5,618 nucleotides of DNA, taken from Bacteroidia bacterium. GTDB lineage: Bacteria; Bacteroidota; Bacteroidia; Bacteroidales; UBA12481. The stretch is from contig JAPLDV010000291.1 of NCBI GenBank assembly GCA_026391235.1, positions 1 to 5,618 on the forward strand. The letters run 5' to 3'. How positions within the stretch are numbered: position 1 is the stretch's first letter; each line of letters starts with the position of its first letter. A program made the translations under genes and the position numbers. This document shows positions 1-5,618 of the stretch, piece by piece. The notes below the pieces were generated by a model that saw only the letters and a list, made by a program, of their open reading frames with translations, had not been told where the DNA came from and made no database searches.

Positions 1-18
1 CAGGTTTTCGGTCAACAT
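1..18 (-). CDS. Possible first codons of a downstream gene, cut by the window edge
   Basis: An ATG on the minus strand at 18-16 opens a frame reading MLTENL up to the window edge, starting six bases after the fcl stop codon. Purine-rich sequence (GGGAAG) lies about 13 bases upstream of it, inside the end of fcl, which is a poor ribosome binding site. Only six codons are visible, so no product can be named. The tight spacing would fit a next gene in the same operon, but this may equally be a chance start codon. Confidence 0.22.
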
Positions 19-23
19 ATCAT

Positions 24-1016
24 TCAATCTTCCCGCCTGTACGGATGGCGATCCCGGACACCTTGAGATCCCCGGAACCATTGGTAAGTTATTCTCAGTC
101 CATTCCTCAGGGAAACCTGAGGGCGCCAGCCTAAATCAAAAAGCCTGGTTTTATCAAGTGTTTTTCGCGGCATTCCGTCCGGTTTTGAGCGATCAAAACG
201 GATGTCTCCCTTGAAGCCGGTGATGTCTTTGATCAAGCGGGCAAGATCCCCCGTAGATATTTCGTCTTCCGTTCCAACATTGACCATATCGAAGCCTTCG
301 TAATGTTGCAAAAGAAACAGGACGGCGTCGGCCAAATCATCGGCATAAATAAACTCACGCAGCGGTTCGCCGGTTCCCCAGATCGTAACCTCTGAGCTGT
401 CTGCCGTCCGGGCATCGTGACATTTCTGCAGCAGAGCAGGAATGACGTGAGAGTCTTCAGGATCAAAATTGTCATGCGGACCATATGCATTGGTCGGGAT
501 TGCGCAGATAAAGCGCGTTCCGTACTGAAGGTTGTAAGCCTGGCAGAGTTTGACGCCGGCGATTTTGGCTACCGCGTAAGGCTCATTTGTAGGTTCCAGA
601 GCGCCGGTTAGCAAGAACTCTTCTTTAATCGGTTGCGGGCATTCCCGCGGATAGCTGCAAGCGCTGCCGAGAAAAACAAGTTTCTTAACCCCCGACAACC
701 AGGATGTATGAATGACGTTGTTCTGAATGGAGAGATTTTCAAAAAGAAACTGTGCCGGATAGGTGCTGTTGGCGTAAATGCCGCCCACCTTTGCCGCTGC
801 CAGGATGACGTATTCGGGCTTTTCTTTTGCAAAAAATTTTTCGACATCGGGCTGCCGCATCAGATCCAGCTCGCGATGGGTCCGGGTAATGACATTTGAG
901 CATCCTGCTTGTACTAGCCGGCGATAGATTGCGGATCCGACCAGGCCGGTATGTCCTGCAAGATAAATCCTGCTTTTAGGATCCATAAAGAAATCGGTTA
1001 CCGGGGAAAAACTCAT
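24..1016 (-). CDS. fcl: GDP-L-fucose synthase (GDP-4-keto-6-deoxy-D-mannose 3,5-epimerase/4-reductase)
   Basis: This cytosolic NADPH-dependent enzyme of the extended short-chain dehydrogenase family converts GDP-4-keto-6-deoxymannose into GDP-L-fucose by epimerisation at C3 and C5 and reduction at C4. The nucleotide-binding loop AGHTGLVGS lies at residues 20-28, followed by LAAAKVGGI (72-80) and the EPTNEPYAVAKIAG block (141-154). Residues expected for catalysis are present: Ser118, Cys120, Tyr147, Lys151 and His190. They match Ser107, Cys109, Tyr136, Lys140 and His179 of E. coli WcaG with a constant offset of 11. Length (330 residues) is close to the family norm of about 320. The chosen start shares one base with the stop of the preceding gmd frame (TGATG). 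An alternative start at 986 would give the E. coli-like N-terminus MDPKSRIYLAG and may be the real one; neither start has a well-spaced ribosome binding site. The gene looks intact, but its substrate supplier gmd just upstream is broken. Confidence 0.95.
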   Translation of the reverse strand: MSFSPVTDFFMDPKSRIYLAGHTGLVGSAIYRRLVQAGCSNVITRTHRELDLMRQPDVEKFFAKEKPEYVILAAAKVGGIYANSTYPAQFLFENLSIQNNVIHTSWLSGVKKLVFLGSACSYPRECPQPIKEEFLLTGALEPTNEPYAVAKIAGVKLCQAYNLQYGTRFICAIPTNAYGPHDNFDPEDSHVIPALLQKCHDARTADSSEVTIWGTGEPLREFIYADDLADAVLFLLQHYEGFDMVNVGTEDEISTGDLARLIKDITGFKGDIRFDRSKPDGMPRKTLDKTRLFDLGWRPQVSLRNGLRITYQWFRGSQGVRDRHPYRRED

Positions 1017-1018
1017 CA
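1014..1018 (-). promoter_or_regulatory. TGATG stop/start overlap joining gmd and fcl
   Basis: The TGA ending the C-terminal gmd frame (1018-1016) shares its last base with the ATG of fcl (1016-1014). Such overlaps commonly allow translational coupling. The only purine-rich sequence upstream, AGGAAAGG at 1040-1033, is about 16 bases from the ATG, which is too far to act as a good ribosome binding site. Coupling would therefore have mattered in the intact operon. Because gmd is now frameshifted, ribosomes that start at its normal ATG stop near 1411, almost 400 bases short of this junction. Confidence 0.6.
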
Positions 1019-1905
1019 GCGTGTCAAGAAAACCTTTCCTGTTTTTACTTTATCTCGCCAGTAATCCAGAATATCCTGCATTGTTTTTTCAAATGGGATC
1101 CGAGGTTCCCATCCGGTATGCTGTTTGAATTTGCACGTATTCGGAACCTGGAGATCGGCATCCAGCGGGCGAACCCTGCTTTGTTCCGTTTCGACCCGGA
1201 TATCAGTCCTAGGGGAAAGAGAAATGAGATGCCCCAACATGTCGCCGACGGTGCAGGAGAATGTTCCGCCGATGTTATAGTATTCTCCGGGAATTGGATT
1301 AACTGTAACGAGCAGGTAGTATGCCCGCACCGCATCGCGTACATCCGACCAAGTCCGCAAAGAATCCAAGTTTCCGGTTTTGATAATCGGGGGGATCATA
1401 CCCTGCTCGATCATGGCAATTTGCTTGGCAAAAGATGATTCAGCGAAAACATCGCCGCGGCGAGGACCCGAATGAGTAAACATCCGGGTAACGACGACTT
1501 TTTGTCCATAAGCGACGAACACACATGAATAATGGGATCGATCCCTTTGCACTTTCGTAATGCTTCCAGCAATCTGGCAGTACCGAGGATATTTGTGTCA
1601 AGCGTTTGAATCGGCGAAGAAAAACTCGTTTTCGGATAACTTTGGGCCGCCAAATGAAAAACGTAATCAGGACTGCATTCATCAACTGCATTTTGCAGTG
1701 AGATGTAATCACATAAATCACCATCGATAAAATAAATGCGATCTCTTTTATTAACGCGATCCAACAGATGCTCAACATTATCAAGTGGGCTGCGCCAGCG
1801 ACACATGCCGTAAATGTCCCATACGGTATTAGCCAACAGAAAATCGGTCAAGTGAGAACCGACCATTCCTGTAATGCCGGTAATAAGTGCTCTTGGTGCT
1901 GCCAT
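1016..1905 (-). pseudogene. gmd: GDP-mannose 4,6-dehydratase, broken by an internal out-of-frame deletion
   Basis: An intact enzyme would convert GDP-D-mannose to GDP-4-keto-6-deoxymannose, the substrate of the neighbouring fcl product. The first 131 codons (1905-1513) form a normal N-terminal half: nucleotide-binding GITGMVGSHL at residues 10-19, DGDLCD (61-66), FHLAAQSYP (83-91) and IIHVCSS (125-131). From 1513 to 1016 a second frame gives the C-terminal half, beginning AYGQKVVVTRMFTHSGPRRG and continuing with GNLDSLRTWSDVRDAV, typical of Gmd. The segment between VCSS and AYG is absent. In family members it is about 42 residues long and holds the Ser/Thr-x-Glu pair and the Tyr-x-x-x-Lys catalytic motif. 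The frame change requires a loss of 3n+1 bases, consistent with about 127. Past the junction the first frame runs 33 unrelated codons to a TGA at 1413-1411. The C-terminal frame has only a GTG (1552) without a clear ribosome binding site. The gene is almost certainly non-functional, unless the deletion is an assembly error. A related GDP-sugar reductase (Rmd) is a less likely identity. Confidence 0.9.
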
Positions 1906-1909
1906 GCTG

Positions 1910-1914
1910 TCCTC
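1910..1914 (-). promoter_or_regulatory. Ribosome binding site of gmd
   Basis: GAGGA lies on the minus strand four bases before the ATG at 1905-1903, giving the order GAGGA-cagc-ATG. This supports the chosen gmd start, after which the Rossmann loop begins at residue 10 as the family expects. The translation signal remains good although the gene itself is broken. Confidence 0.7.
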
Positions 1915-1968
1915 GTTTCTACAGTTAAATCCAGAAATTTTGATAAGAACTTGCTTTCATGGAAAGGT

Positions 1969-1997
1969 AGTATAGGAAACCCGGTCTTGTATGTCAA
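1969..1997 (-). promoter_or_regulatory. Leftward sigma70-type promoter for the gmd-fcl operon
   Basis: On the minus strand a perfect -35 hexamer TTGACA (1997-1992) is separated by exactly 17 bases from TATACT (1974-1969), one mismatch from the consensus -10. Transcription would start near 1962 and leave a leader of roughly 57 bases before the gmd ATG. The call rests on sequence match and on its position in the divergent gap. The promoter appears intact, so the broken gmd is probably still transcribed. Confidence 0.72.
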
Positions 1998-2009
1998 TGA
2001 ATTATTGAC
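1993..2009. promoter_or_regulatory. Inverted repeat over the leftward -35 box, possible operator
   Basis: GTCAAT (1993-1998) and ATTGAC (2004-2009) form a perfect six-base inverted repeat around a five-base spacer. The left arm overlaps the -35 hexamer of the leftward promoter, so a bound dimeric repressor could block it. The arms are short and AT-rich, so chance is a real alternative. I recognise no specific regulator. Confidence 0.3.
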
Positions 2010-2058
2010 CGCCAATAAAGTGCATTCAAAGGGAGTGATAAAAGAGATGCGTTGACTC

Positions 2059-2085
2059 ATAACGGGTTATCTTTGATTGATCAAA
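2059..2085. promoter_or_regulatory. Two adjacent short palindromes between the divergent promoters
   Basis: ATAAC-GG-GTTAT (2059-2070) and TTTGAT-TG-ATCAAA (2072-2085) are perfect short inverted repeats, each with a two-base centre, separated by one base. They sit about 78 to 90 bases upstream of the predicted rightward transcription start, between the two promoters, where an activator or shared regulator could bind. The second resembles an FNR-type half-site pair, but its two-base spacing is not the four bases FNR needs. Binding is only a suggestion. Confidence 0.28.
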
Positions 2086-2120
2086 TTTATAACTTAGCAC
2101 ATTGAAAAATCAAGATATCC

Positions 2121-2149
2121 TTGACATTAAAGTCTTAAGTTTCTATAGT
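2121..2149 (+). promoter_or_regulatory. Rightward sigma70-type promoter for the glycosyltransferase operon
   Basis: A perfect TTGACA (2121-2126) is followed after exactly 17 bases by TATAGT (2144-2149), one mismatch from the consensus -10. Transcription would begin near 2156, about 25 bases before the ATG at 2181. It should serve the three tightly spaced plus-strand genes, because no gap large enough for another promoter follows until the window ends. Confidence 0.75.
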
Positions 2150-2180
2150 CTTTTCCACAAAAATAAAAGGTAAATTTTGC

Positions 2181-4025
2181 ATGGTCACAAACCGCCGCAA
2201 ATCAAAAATACCTATGCACAAATCATCTACGATCATTGACATTGTCGTTCCCACCTATCACAGGTACGAAATACTTGCAGAAGCGCTGGAAAGCGTCCAG
2301 GCTCAGACCTATCCCCATTGGGAATGCTGGATTGCAGAGGATGGGGACAGTGAAAAAACCCGCGCCACTGTTGCGCCATTTTTACAGGACAGACGGTTTC
2401 ACTACCTGCCGGGCGAACATTCGGGAACACCGGCCACACCCCGTAACATGGCCTTGCAAGCAGGGCAGGCACCCTATATCGCGTTTCTTGATGACGACGA
2501 CATATGGCTTCCCGAGAAATTGGAGCAGCAGATTGCCTTCTTGAAAGAACATCCCTACTGTGTTCTACTCGGAACCAATGCTTTGATCATGAAGGAAAAT
2601 CAGGATTACCGGAAGGACACTCTTCCCCTCTATTTTAAAAAAGCGCCATTTGGCCTGGTTCCATATCAAAAACTTGTTCAGGACGATTACTTTATCAATT
2701 CCTCGGCTGTTATCAGGCGATCAGCGCTAAGATATGCGGGACTTCAGAATGAAACCCTGCATAAGGGGCCGGATGGCGAAGACCATGATCTGTGGCTCAG
2801 AATCGGCCCGCTGGGAGAAATGTGGCTGATGCCCCTCCCACTGGTTGTTTACAGAAAACCCTCTGCCAAGCACGCCACTCCTCCAAAGGCGGCCATGAAG
2901 AGGCGGCAGGAAACATATCTAATCCGGTTTAAAATTTACCAGTCTGCCCTGGATGGTACGGGCGACATTCCCAGTCCGCTTCTTTTCCCCGAATATGACC
3001 GGGAAGAACGGTTGTGTCGCAGCGAAATGGATTTCTATGCCGCAGGTCCCCGGTTTCTTGGACGGCTTCGACATGATATTGGATCAACGCTTGCCGGCCT
3101 GCTCTACCTGCCCCCTTCCAAACATAAGAAAAACGAGAAAGCCCTCCGAACCTTTGTTGCGTGTAAAGACCGATGGGCAAAACTGGAAAATCCTTCCACC
3201 ATTGAATGTATTGTCTTTTCAAAAGACAGGGCACTACAGCTTCATGGTCTGCTTTCAACTTTGCGGGAAAAGGTTTCGCCTGTTGTGCCCGTCCATGTGC
3301 TTTACCTGGCGTCGTCATCATCACACCAAAAAGCCTACGACGATGTCATCGCTATGTTCGGAAAATGTAATGTTCGCTTTATTCGACAACAGAATGACCA
3401 TTCCTTCAAGCACGACCTGATGGAAATTCTTTTCTCGCTAACCTGCGATATACTGTTTTTTCTGGTTGATGATATCCTGTTTACGGAACCGGTTGACCTG
3501 AATAATGTCTTAAAGTTGGACTTGGATGTATTTGTGCCTAGTCTGCGCATGGGACAGAACCTTACCCGCTGCTATGTTCTGCAGAGGCCTCAGCCTTTGC
3601 CGCATTTCTTGGATTCTCCCATCAGTCAGAGCGATAAAATCGTCTGGAAATGGAACAGCGGCGAGCTCGATTGGGGCTATCCCCTGTCTGTTGACGGCCA
3701 TTTTTTCGCGAAGCGGGAAATATCGGTAATGGCGGCGATGCTTTCTTTTCGCGCACCGAATTCATTTGAAGACCAGCTGCAGATATTCAAACCTTTTTTT
3801 AGCAACCGCTACGGGACCGGATATAAAAAATCAAGGATTGTGAATATTCCCTGTAACCGGGTTCAGACGGAGAGAAACAACCTCTCCGGCAACACCCACC
3901 CGGACGAGCTGCTTGAACAGTGGCAAAAGGGATATCAAATTGATTATGAAAAATTTTACGGTATGACAAATGAAAGCGCTCACCAGGATATTACTTTACC
4001 GCTGATCCTGAGAAAAATATCCTAG
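2181..4025 (+). CDS. Two-module glycosyltransferase (N-terminal GT2 plus a second GT-A-like domain)
   Basis: This probably soluble or peripheral cytoplasmic enzyme transfers sugars during surface-glycan assembly; donor and acceptor are not readable from the sequence. The N-terminal module (about residues 17-230) is a family 2 glycosyltransferase: DIVVPTYHRYE (20-30), the metal/nucleotide-sugar acidic motif LDDDDIW (103-109), and the catalytic-base region EDHDLWLR (200-207). After a basic linker (about 235-335), a second module begins at IECIVFSKDRALQL (341-354). It contains another acidic motif, LVDDILF (428-434), an aromatic stretch at 489-514 and a second Glu-Asp pair (530-531), the same order as in a GT-A fold. 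At 614 residues it is about twice the size of a single-domain GT2. No signal peptide or membrane helix is seen. The start has a modest site, AAAAGG, ten bases upstream; an in-frame ATG at 2214 has none. The GT2 call is firm; the second domain's activity is inferred. Confidence 0.9.
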   Translation: MVTNRRKSKIPMHKSSTIIDIVVPTYHRYEILAEALESVQAQTYPHWECWIAEDGDSEKTRATVAPFLQDRRFHYLPGEHSGTPATPRNMALQAGQAPYIAFLDDDDIWLPEKLEQQIAFLKEHPYCVLLGTNALIMKENQDYRKDTLPLYFKKAPFGLVPYQKLVQDDYFINSSAVIRRSALRYAGLQNETLHKGPDGEDHDLWLRIGPLGEMWLMPLPLVVYRKPSAKHATPPKAAMKRRQETYLIRFKIYQSALDGTGDIPSPLLFPEYDREERLCRSEMDFYAAGPRFLGRLRHDIGSTLAGLLYLPPSKHKKNEKALRTFVACKDRWAKLENPSTIECIVFSKDRALQLHGLLSTLREKVSPVVPVHVLYLASSSSHQKAYDDVIAMFGKCNVRFIRQQNDHSFKHDLMEILFSLTCDILFFLVDDILFTEPVDLNNVLKLDLDVFVPSLRMGQNLTRCYVLQRPQPLPHFLDSPISQSDKIVWKWNSGELDWGYPLSVDGHFFAKREISVMAAMLSFRAPNSFEDQLQIFKPFFSNRYGTGYKKSRIVNIPCNRVQTERNNLSGNTHPDELLEQWQKGYQIDYEKFYGMTNESAHQDITLPLILRKIS

Positions 4026-4039
4026 GCAAAATTAAAAAC

Positions 4040-4045
4040 GAGGTG
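4040..4045 (+). promoter_or_regulatory. Ribosome binding site that favours a TTG start for the methyltransferase
   Basis: GAGGTG is a strong anti-16S match, placed six bases before a TTG at 4052-4054. The GTG inside this motif (4043-4045) is itself an in-frame start candidate, but using it would leave no recognisable ribosome binding site upstream. The motif is therefore better read as the binding site for the TTG start. Confidence 0.6.
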
Positions 4046-4051
4046 TCTAAC

Positions 4052-4750
4052 TTGGACTATCCTGAATTTATCTGGAAATTATTTGGAAACGGGTACCGTC
4101 TGCTCCGATTCTTCGACCGGACGGCCACCAACAGGCTTAAGCCTAAAAAATCTCTGGTCAATCCGCATCCGATAAAAATTTTAAAGGCCAGAAGACTTCT
4201 TAAAAAAACCGACAAGCTTCACCTAGGATGCGGTCCCGTTCGCCTTGAGGGATTTATAAACATTGACGCAGTCCTTACCCCGGCCATTGATTTCCGTTGC
4301 CGGTTGAATAGGCTTTATGATTTCTTCCCTGAAAAATCGGTTTCGGAAATATACATATGCCATACCATGGAACATCTGCCCGCACGTTTTCTTCCGCTCT
4401 ATCTAAAGCAGTTTCATTATATTCTGAAAAAGGGGGGGATATTACGCATATCGGTGCCAGATATCGAAAAGTGCCTGATCGCATCAAAAAAACAGCGATG
4501 GCCTGATGCCGAACTGGATCTGCTGCAGGGGGTGATGGGCGGAGGCCAGGACCATAAATACAACTACCATAAACTTTTTTTCTGGCCCGATTATCTCAGA
4601 CGAAAAATTGAGGCCGCAGGGTTTATAAATATAGAGGAATATCCCCTCAGACCTCACTTTGCCGGTAAGGATGTCATGGATTCCAGCAACGGTGCCGGTT
4701 TTGAGCCTTATGGTATGGGACTGAGCCTGAACATGAAAGCTGAAAAGTAA
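4052..4750 (+). CDS. SAM-dependent class I methyltransferase of a polysaccharide locus
   Basis: The protein (232 residues from the TTG, 235 from GTG 4043) has a Rossmann-type methyltransferase core after a basic N-terminal stretch of about 50 residues. SAM-binding motif I is KLHLGCGPVRLEGFINID (about 55-72), whose final Asp would contact the SAM ribose. CHTMEHLP (about 103-110) and the strand GGILRISVPDIE (about 128-139) follow in the usual order, and GGGQDHKYNYHKLFFW (about 163-178) resembles the later loop of predicted methyltransferases in LPS and exopolysaccharide clusters. It may methylate a sugar of the glycan, but the acceptor cannot be read. It starts about 26 bases after the glycosyltransferase stop and ends one base before the next ATG, so it sits in one operon. 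A run of seven G follows five A at 4427-4438 inside the gene. The methyltransferase fold is clear; the role is inferred from context. Confidence 0.86.
   Translation: MDYPEFIWKLFGNGYRLLRFFDRTATNRLKPKKSLVNPHPIKILKARRLLKKTDKLHLGCGPVRLEGFINIDAVLTPAIDFRCRLNRLYDFFPEKSVSEIYICHTMEHLPARFLPLYLKQFHYILKKGGILRISVPDIEKCLIASKKQRWPDAELDLLQGVMGGGQDHKYNYHKLFFWPDYLRRKIEAAGFINIEEYPLRPHFAGKDVMDSSNGAGFEPYGMGLSLNMKAEK
4427..4438 (+). repeat. A5G7 homopolymer run inside the methyltransferase gene
   Basis: Five A followed by seven G encode Lys-Lys-Gly-Gly just before the strand ILRISVPD. Homopolymer G runs in surface-glycan genes can mutate by slippage and switch a gene on and off, and A/G runs can also promote ribosomal or polymerase slippage. 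Seven G is at the short end for known phase-variable tracts. The gene is in frame in this sequence. Confidence 0.35.
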
Positions 4751-4751
4751 T

Positions 4752-5618
4752 ATGAAGATGATCGACGTAAAACTGACCTTGCCTTCATGGCCGATTATCC
4801 GTCAGACCCCCGGACAGAGAGGGCTCTGGAACAATTGCCGTTTTTTCTGTAACACCAGTGTAGAACGCTGTAACTACTGGTTTGTACTGGAAGGGCTCAA
4901 CGTAAAAAAGGAGCAGGCCATCTGTCCGAAAGATCATACGATCCTTATCACCTGCGAGCCACCCACTCTGAAAACTTATAAAAGCGAGTTCCTTCGCCAG
5001 TTCGCCGCCGTTATCACCTGCCACACAAGCATCGATCACACCAACCCGATTTTTCAACAGCCGGGATTGCCCTGGCATATAGGCAGAAGGCAGAAAGATC
5101 ATATCAACGTCGAGTTTTCGAAGGATTATGATGAACTCAAGGCAATGACCTCTATTCCCAAAACAAAACTCTTGTCCGTCATTTCATCATCCAAGATGAT
5201 GAGCGAGGGGCACCGGAAAAGGCTTGATTTCGCAAAGCGGCTTAAAATTCACTTTGGCGATAAAGTCGATCTGTTTGGAAGAGGCCTGAACGAAGTCGAA
5301 GACAAATGGGATGCCCTTGCTGCCTATAAATATCATGTGGCCATGGAAAACAGTACTGTTAACGATTATTGGACGGAAAAACTTTCAGACGCTTTCCTTG
5401 CGGGATGTCACCCCATATACCACGGCTGTCCTAACATTGACCGATACTTTGACCTTTCTTCCCTGACACAGATCGACATAAACCATTTGGAAAAGGCAAT
5501 CGCCGTCATTGAAGCATGCCTCGAGCAGAACAGATATGAATCATCACAACCATTGATATGGGAAGCCAGAAAAAAGGTTCTGGATACTTATAATTTGTTT
5601 GCCCTCATCGCCGAGTAT
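4752..5618 (+). CDS. GT10-family alpha-1,3-fucosyltransferase homologue, partial at the right edge
   Basis: The frame stays open from ATG 4752 to the window end (289 codons, no stop), so the C-terminus is missing. The GT10 donor-binding block is clear at about residues 185-232: KWDALAAYKYHVAMENS (185-201), then DYWTEKLSDAFLAGCHPIYHG (205-225) and PNIDRYF (227-233). Asn200, Tyr206, Glu209 and Lys210 match the spacing of Asn240, Tyr246, Glu249 and Lys250 of Helicobacter pylori fucosyltransferase. Arg157 in RLDFAKRL corresponds to its Arg195. LLSVISSSK (140-148) opens this C-terminal GT-B half, and residues 1-130 form the more variable acceptor half. The family uses GDP-L-fucose, exactly the product of the divergent gmd-fcl pathway, which supports fucose transfer to a surface glycan. 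ATG lies one base after the methyltransferase stop (TAA-t-ATG), suggesting translational coupling; a second ATG at 4758 is possible. Donor is inferred from family and context, and the acceptor is unknown. Confidence 0.88.
   Translation, partial: MKMIDVKLTLPSWPIIRQTPGQRGLWNNCRFFCNTSVERCNYWFVLEGLNVKKEQAICPKDHTILITCEPPTLKTYKSEFLRQFAAVITCHTSIDHTNPIFQQPGLPWHIGRRQKDHINVEFSKDYDELKAMTSIPKTKLLSVISSSKMMSEGHRKRLDFAKRLKIHFGDKVDLFGRGLNEVEDKWDALAAYKYHVAMENSTVNDYWTEKLSDAFLAGCHPIYHGCPNIDRYFDLSSLTQIDINHLEKAIAVIEACLEQNRYESSQPLIWEARKKVLDTYNLFALIAEY

Noticed and set aside
1411..1512. A novel C-terminal tail on the N-terminal Gmd fragment (residues 132-164)
   Set aside because: This is the gmd C-terminal coding region read in the wrong frame, not a new domain.
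1016..1552. A separate 178-residue minus-strand gene starting at GTG 1552
   Set aside because: Its first 13 codons are gmd sequence read out of frame, its homology begins only at AYG, and it has no clear ribosome binding site. It is the C-terminal half of the broken gmd.
1848..2060. Short open frames on both strands across the divergent intergenic region
   Set aside because: They cross both predicted promoters and the gmd start, have no recognisable motif and lack convincing ribosome binding sites.
2072..2085. An FNR or CRP binding site
   Set aside because: The half-sites resemble TTGAT and ATCAA but are separated by two bases rather than the four required for FNR, and the CRP core is absent.
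2953..3420. A 155-codon plus-strand frame within the glycosyltransferase gene
   Set aside because: It lies wholly inside the 614-residue gene, has no motif or ribosome binding site, and is a shadow frame. The long minus-strand frame at 2929-3324 is rejected for the same reason.
4785..5102. A 105-codon minus-strand frame near the right edge
   Set aside because: It is antisense to the GT10 homologue, whose frame carries clear family motifs, and nothing in it resembles a known protein.
1..5618. Mobile element, CRISPR array, tRNA or Rho-independent terminator
   Set aside because: I saw no transposase motif, long terminal repeats, spaced direct repeats or tRNA-like cloverleaf, and no GC-rich hairpin followed by a T run between genes.

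Overview
The window is a piece of a Gram-negative-type surface-polysaccharide (LPS O-antigen, capsule or exopolysaccharide) locus with two divergent transcription units. Base composition is moderate and the products resemble those found in anaerobic Desulfobacterota (former Deltaproteobacteria) and their relatives. That taxonomic reading is only an impression from protein flavour; no rRNA or other marker is present.

Left arm, minus strand (about 1-1905): a GDP-L-fucose pathway operon. A GDP-mannose 4,6-dehydratase (gmd) gene begins at 1905 and is followed, with a one-base TGATG stop/start overlap, by an intact GDP-L-fucose synthase (fcl). The gmd gene is broken. At about 1513 the N-terminal Rossmann half joins the C-terminal half in a different frame, and the roughly 42 codons that should lie between them, which carry the Ser/Thr-x-Glu and Tyr-x-x-x-Lys catalytic residues, are missing. 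A further minus-strand gene may begin at base 18 and run off the left edge.

Centre (1906-2180): a 275-bp divergent intergenic region. Each direction has a near-consensus sigma70-type promoter, TTGACA-N17-TATACT leftward and TTGACA-N17-TATAGT rightward. Three short inverted repeats lie in and between them.

Right arm, plus strand (2181-5618): three tightly packed genes. They are a 614-residue protein with two apparent GT-A glycosyltransferase modules, a SAM-dependent methyltransferase that probably starts at a TTG codon, and a GT10-type alpha-1,3-fucosyltransferase homologue running off the right edge. The last gene is recognised from a direct translation of 4752-5618.

Taken together, the left operon would make GDP-L-fucose from GDP-mannose, and the GT10 enzyme on the right would consume it, alongside another glycosyl transfer and perhaps methylation. 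The gmd lesion breaks this chain at its first step. Either a second gmd exists elsewhere, or the strain has lost fucosylation, or the deletion is an assembly error. I see no mobile element, CRISPR array, tRNA, rRNA or convincing terminator, and no clear evidence of an entirely new system. The broken gmd and the two-module glycosyltransferase are the points most worth following.
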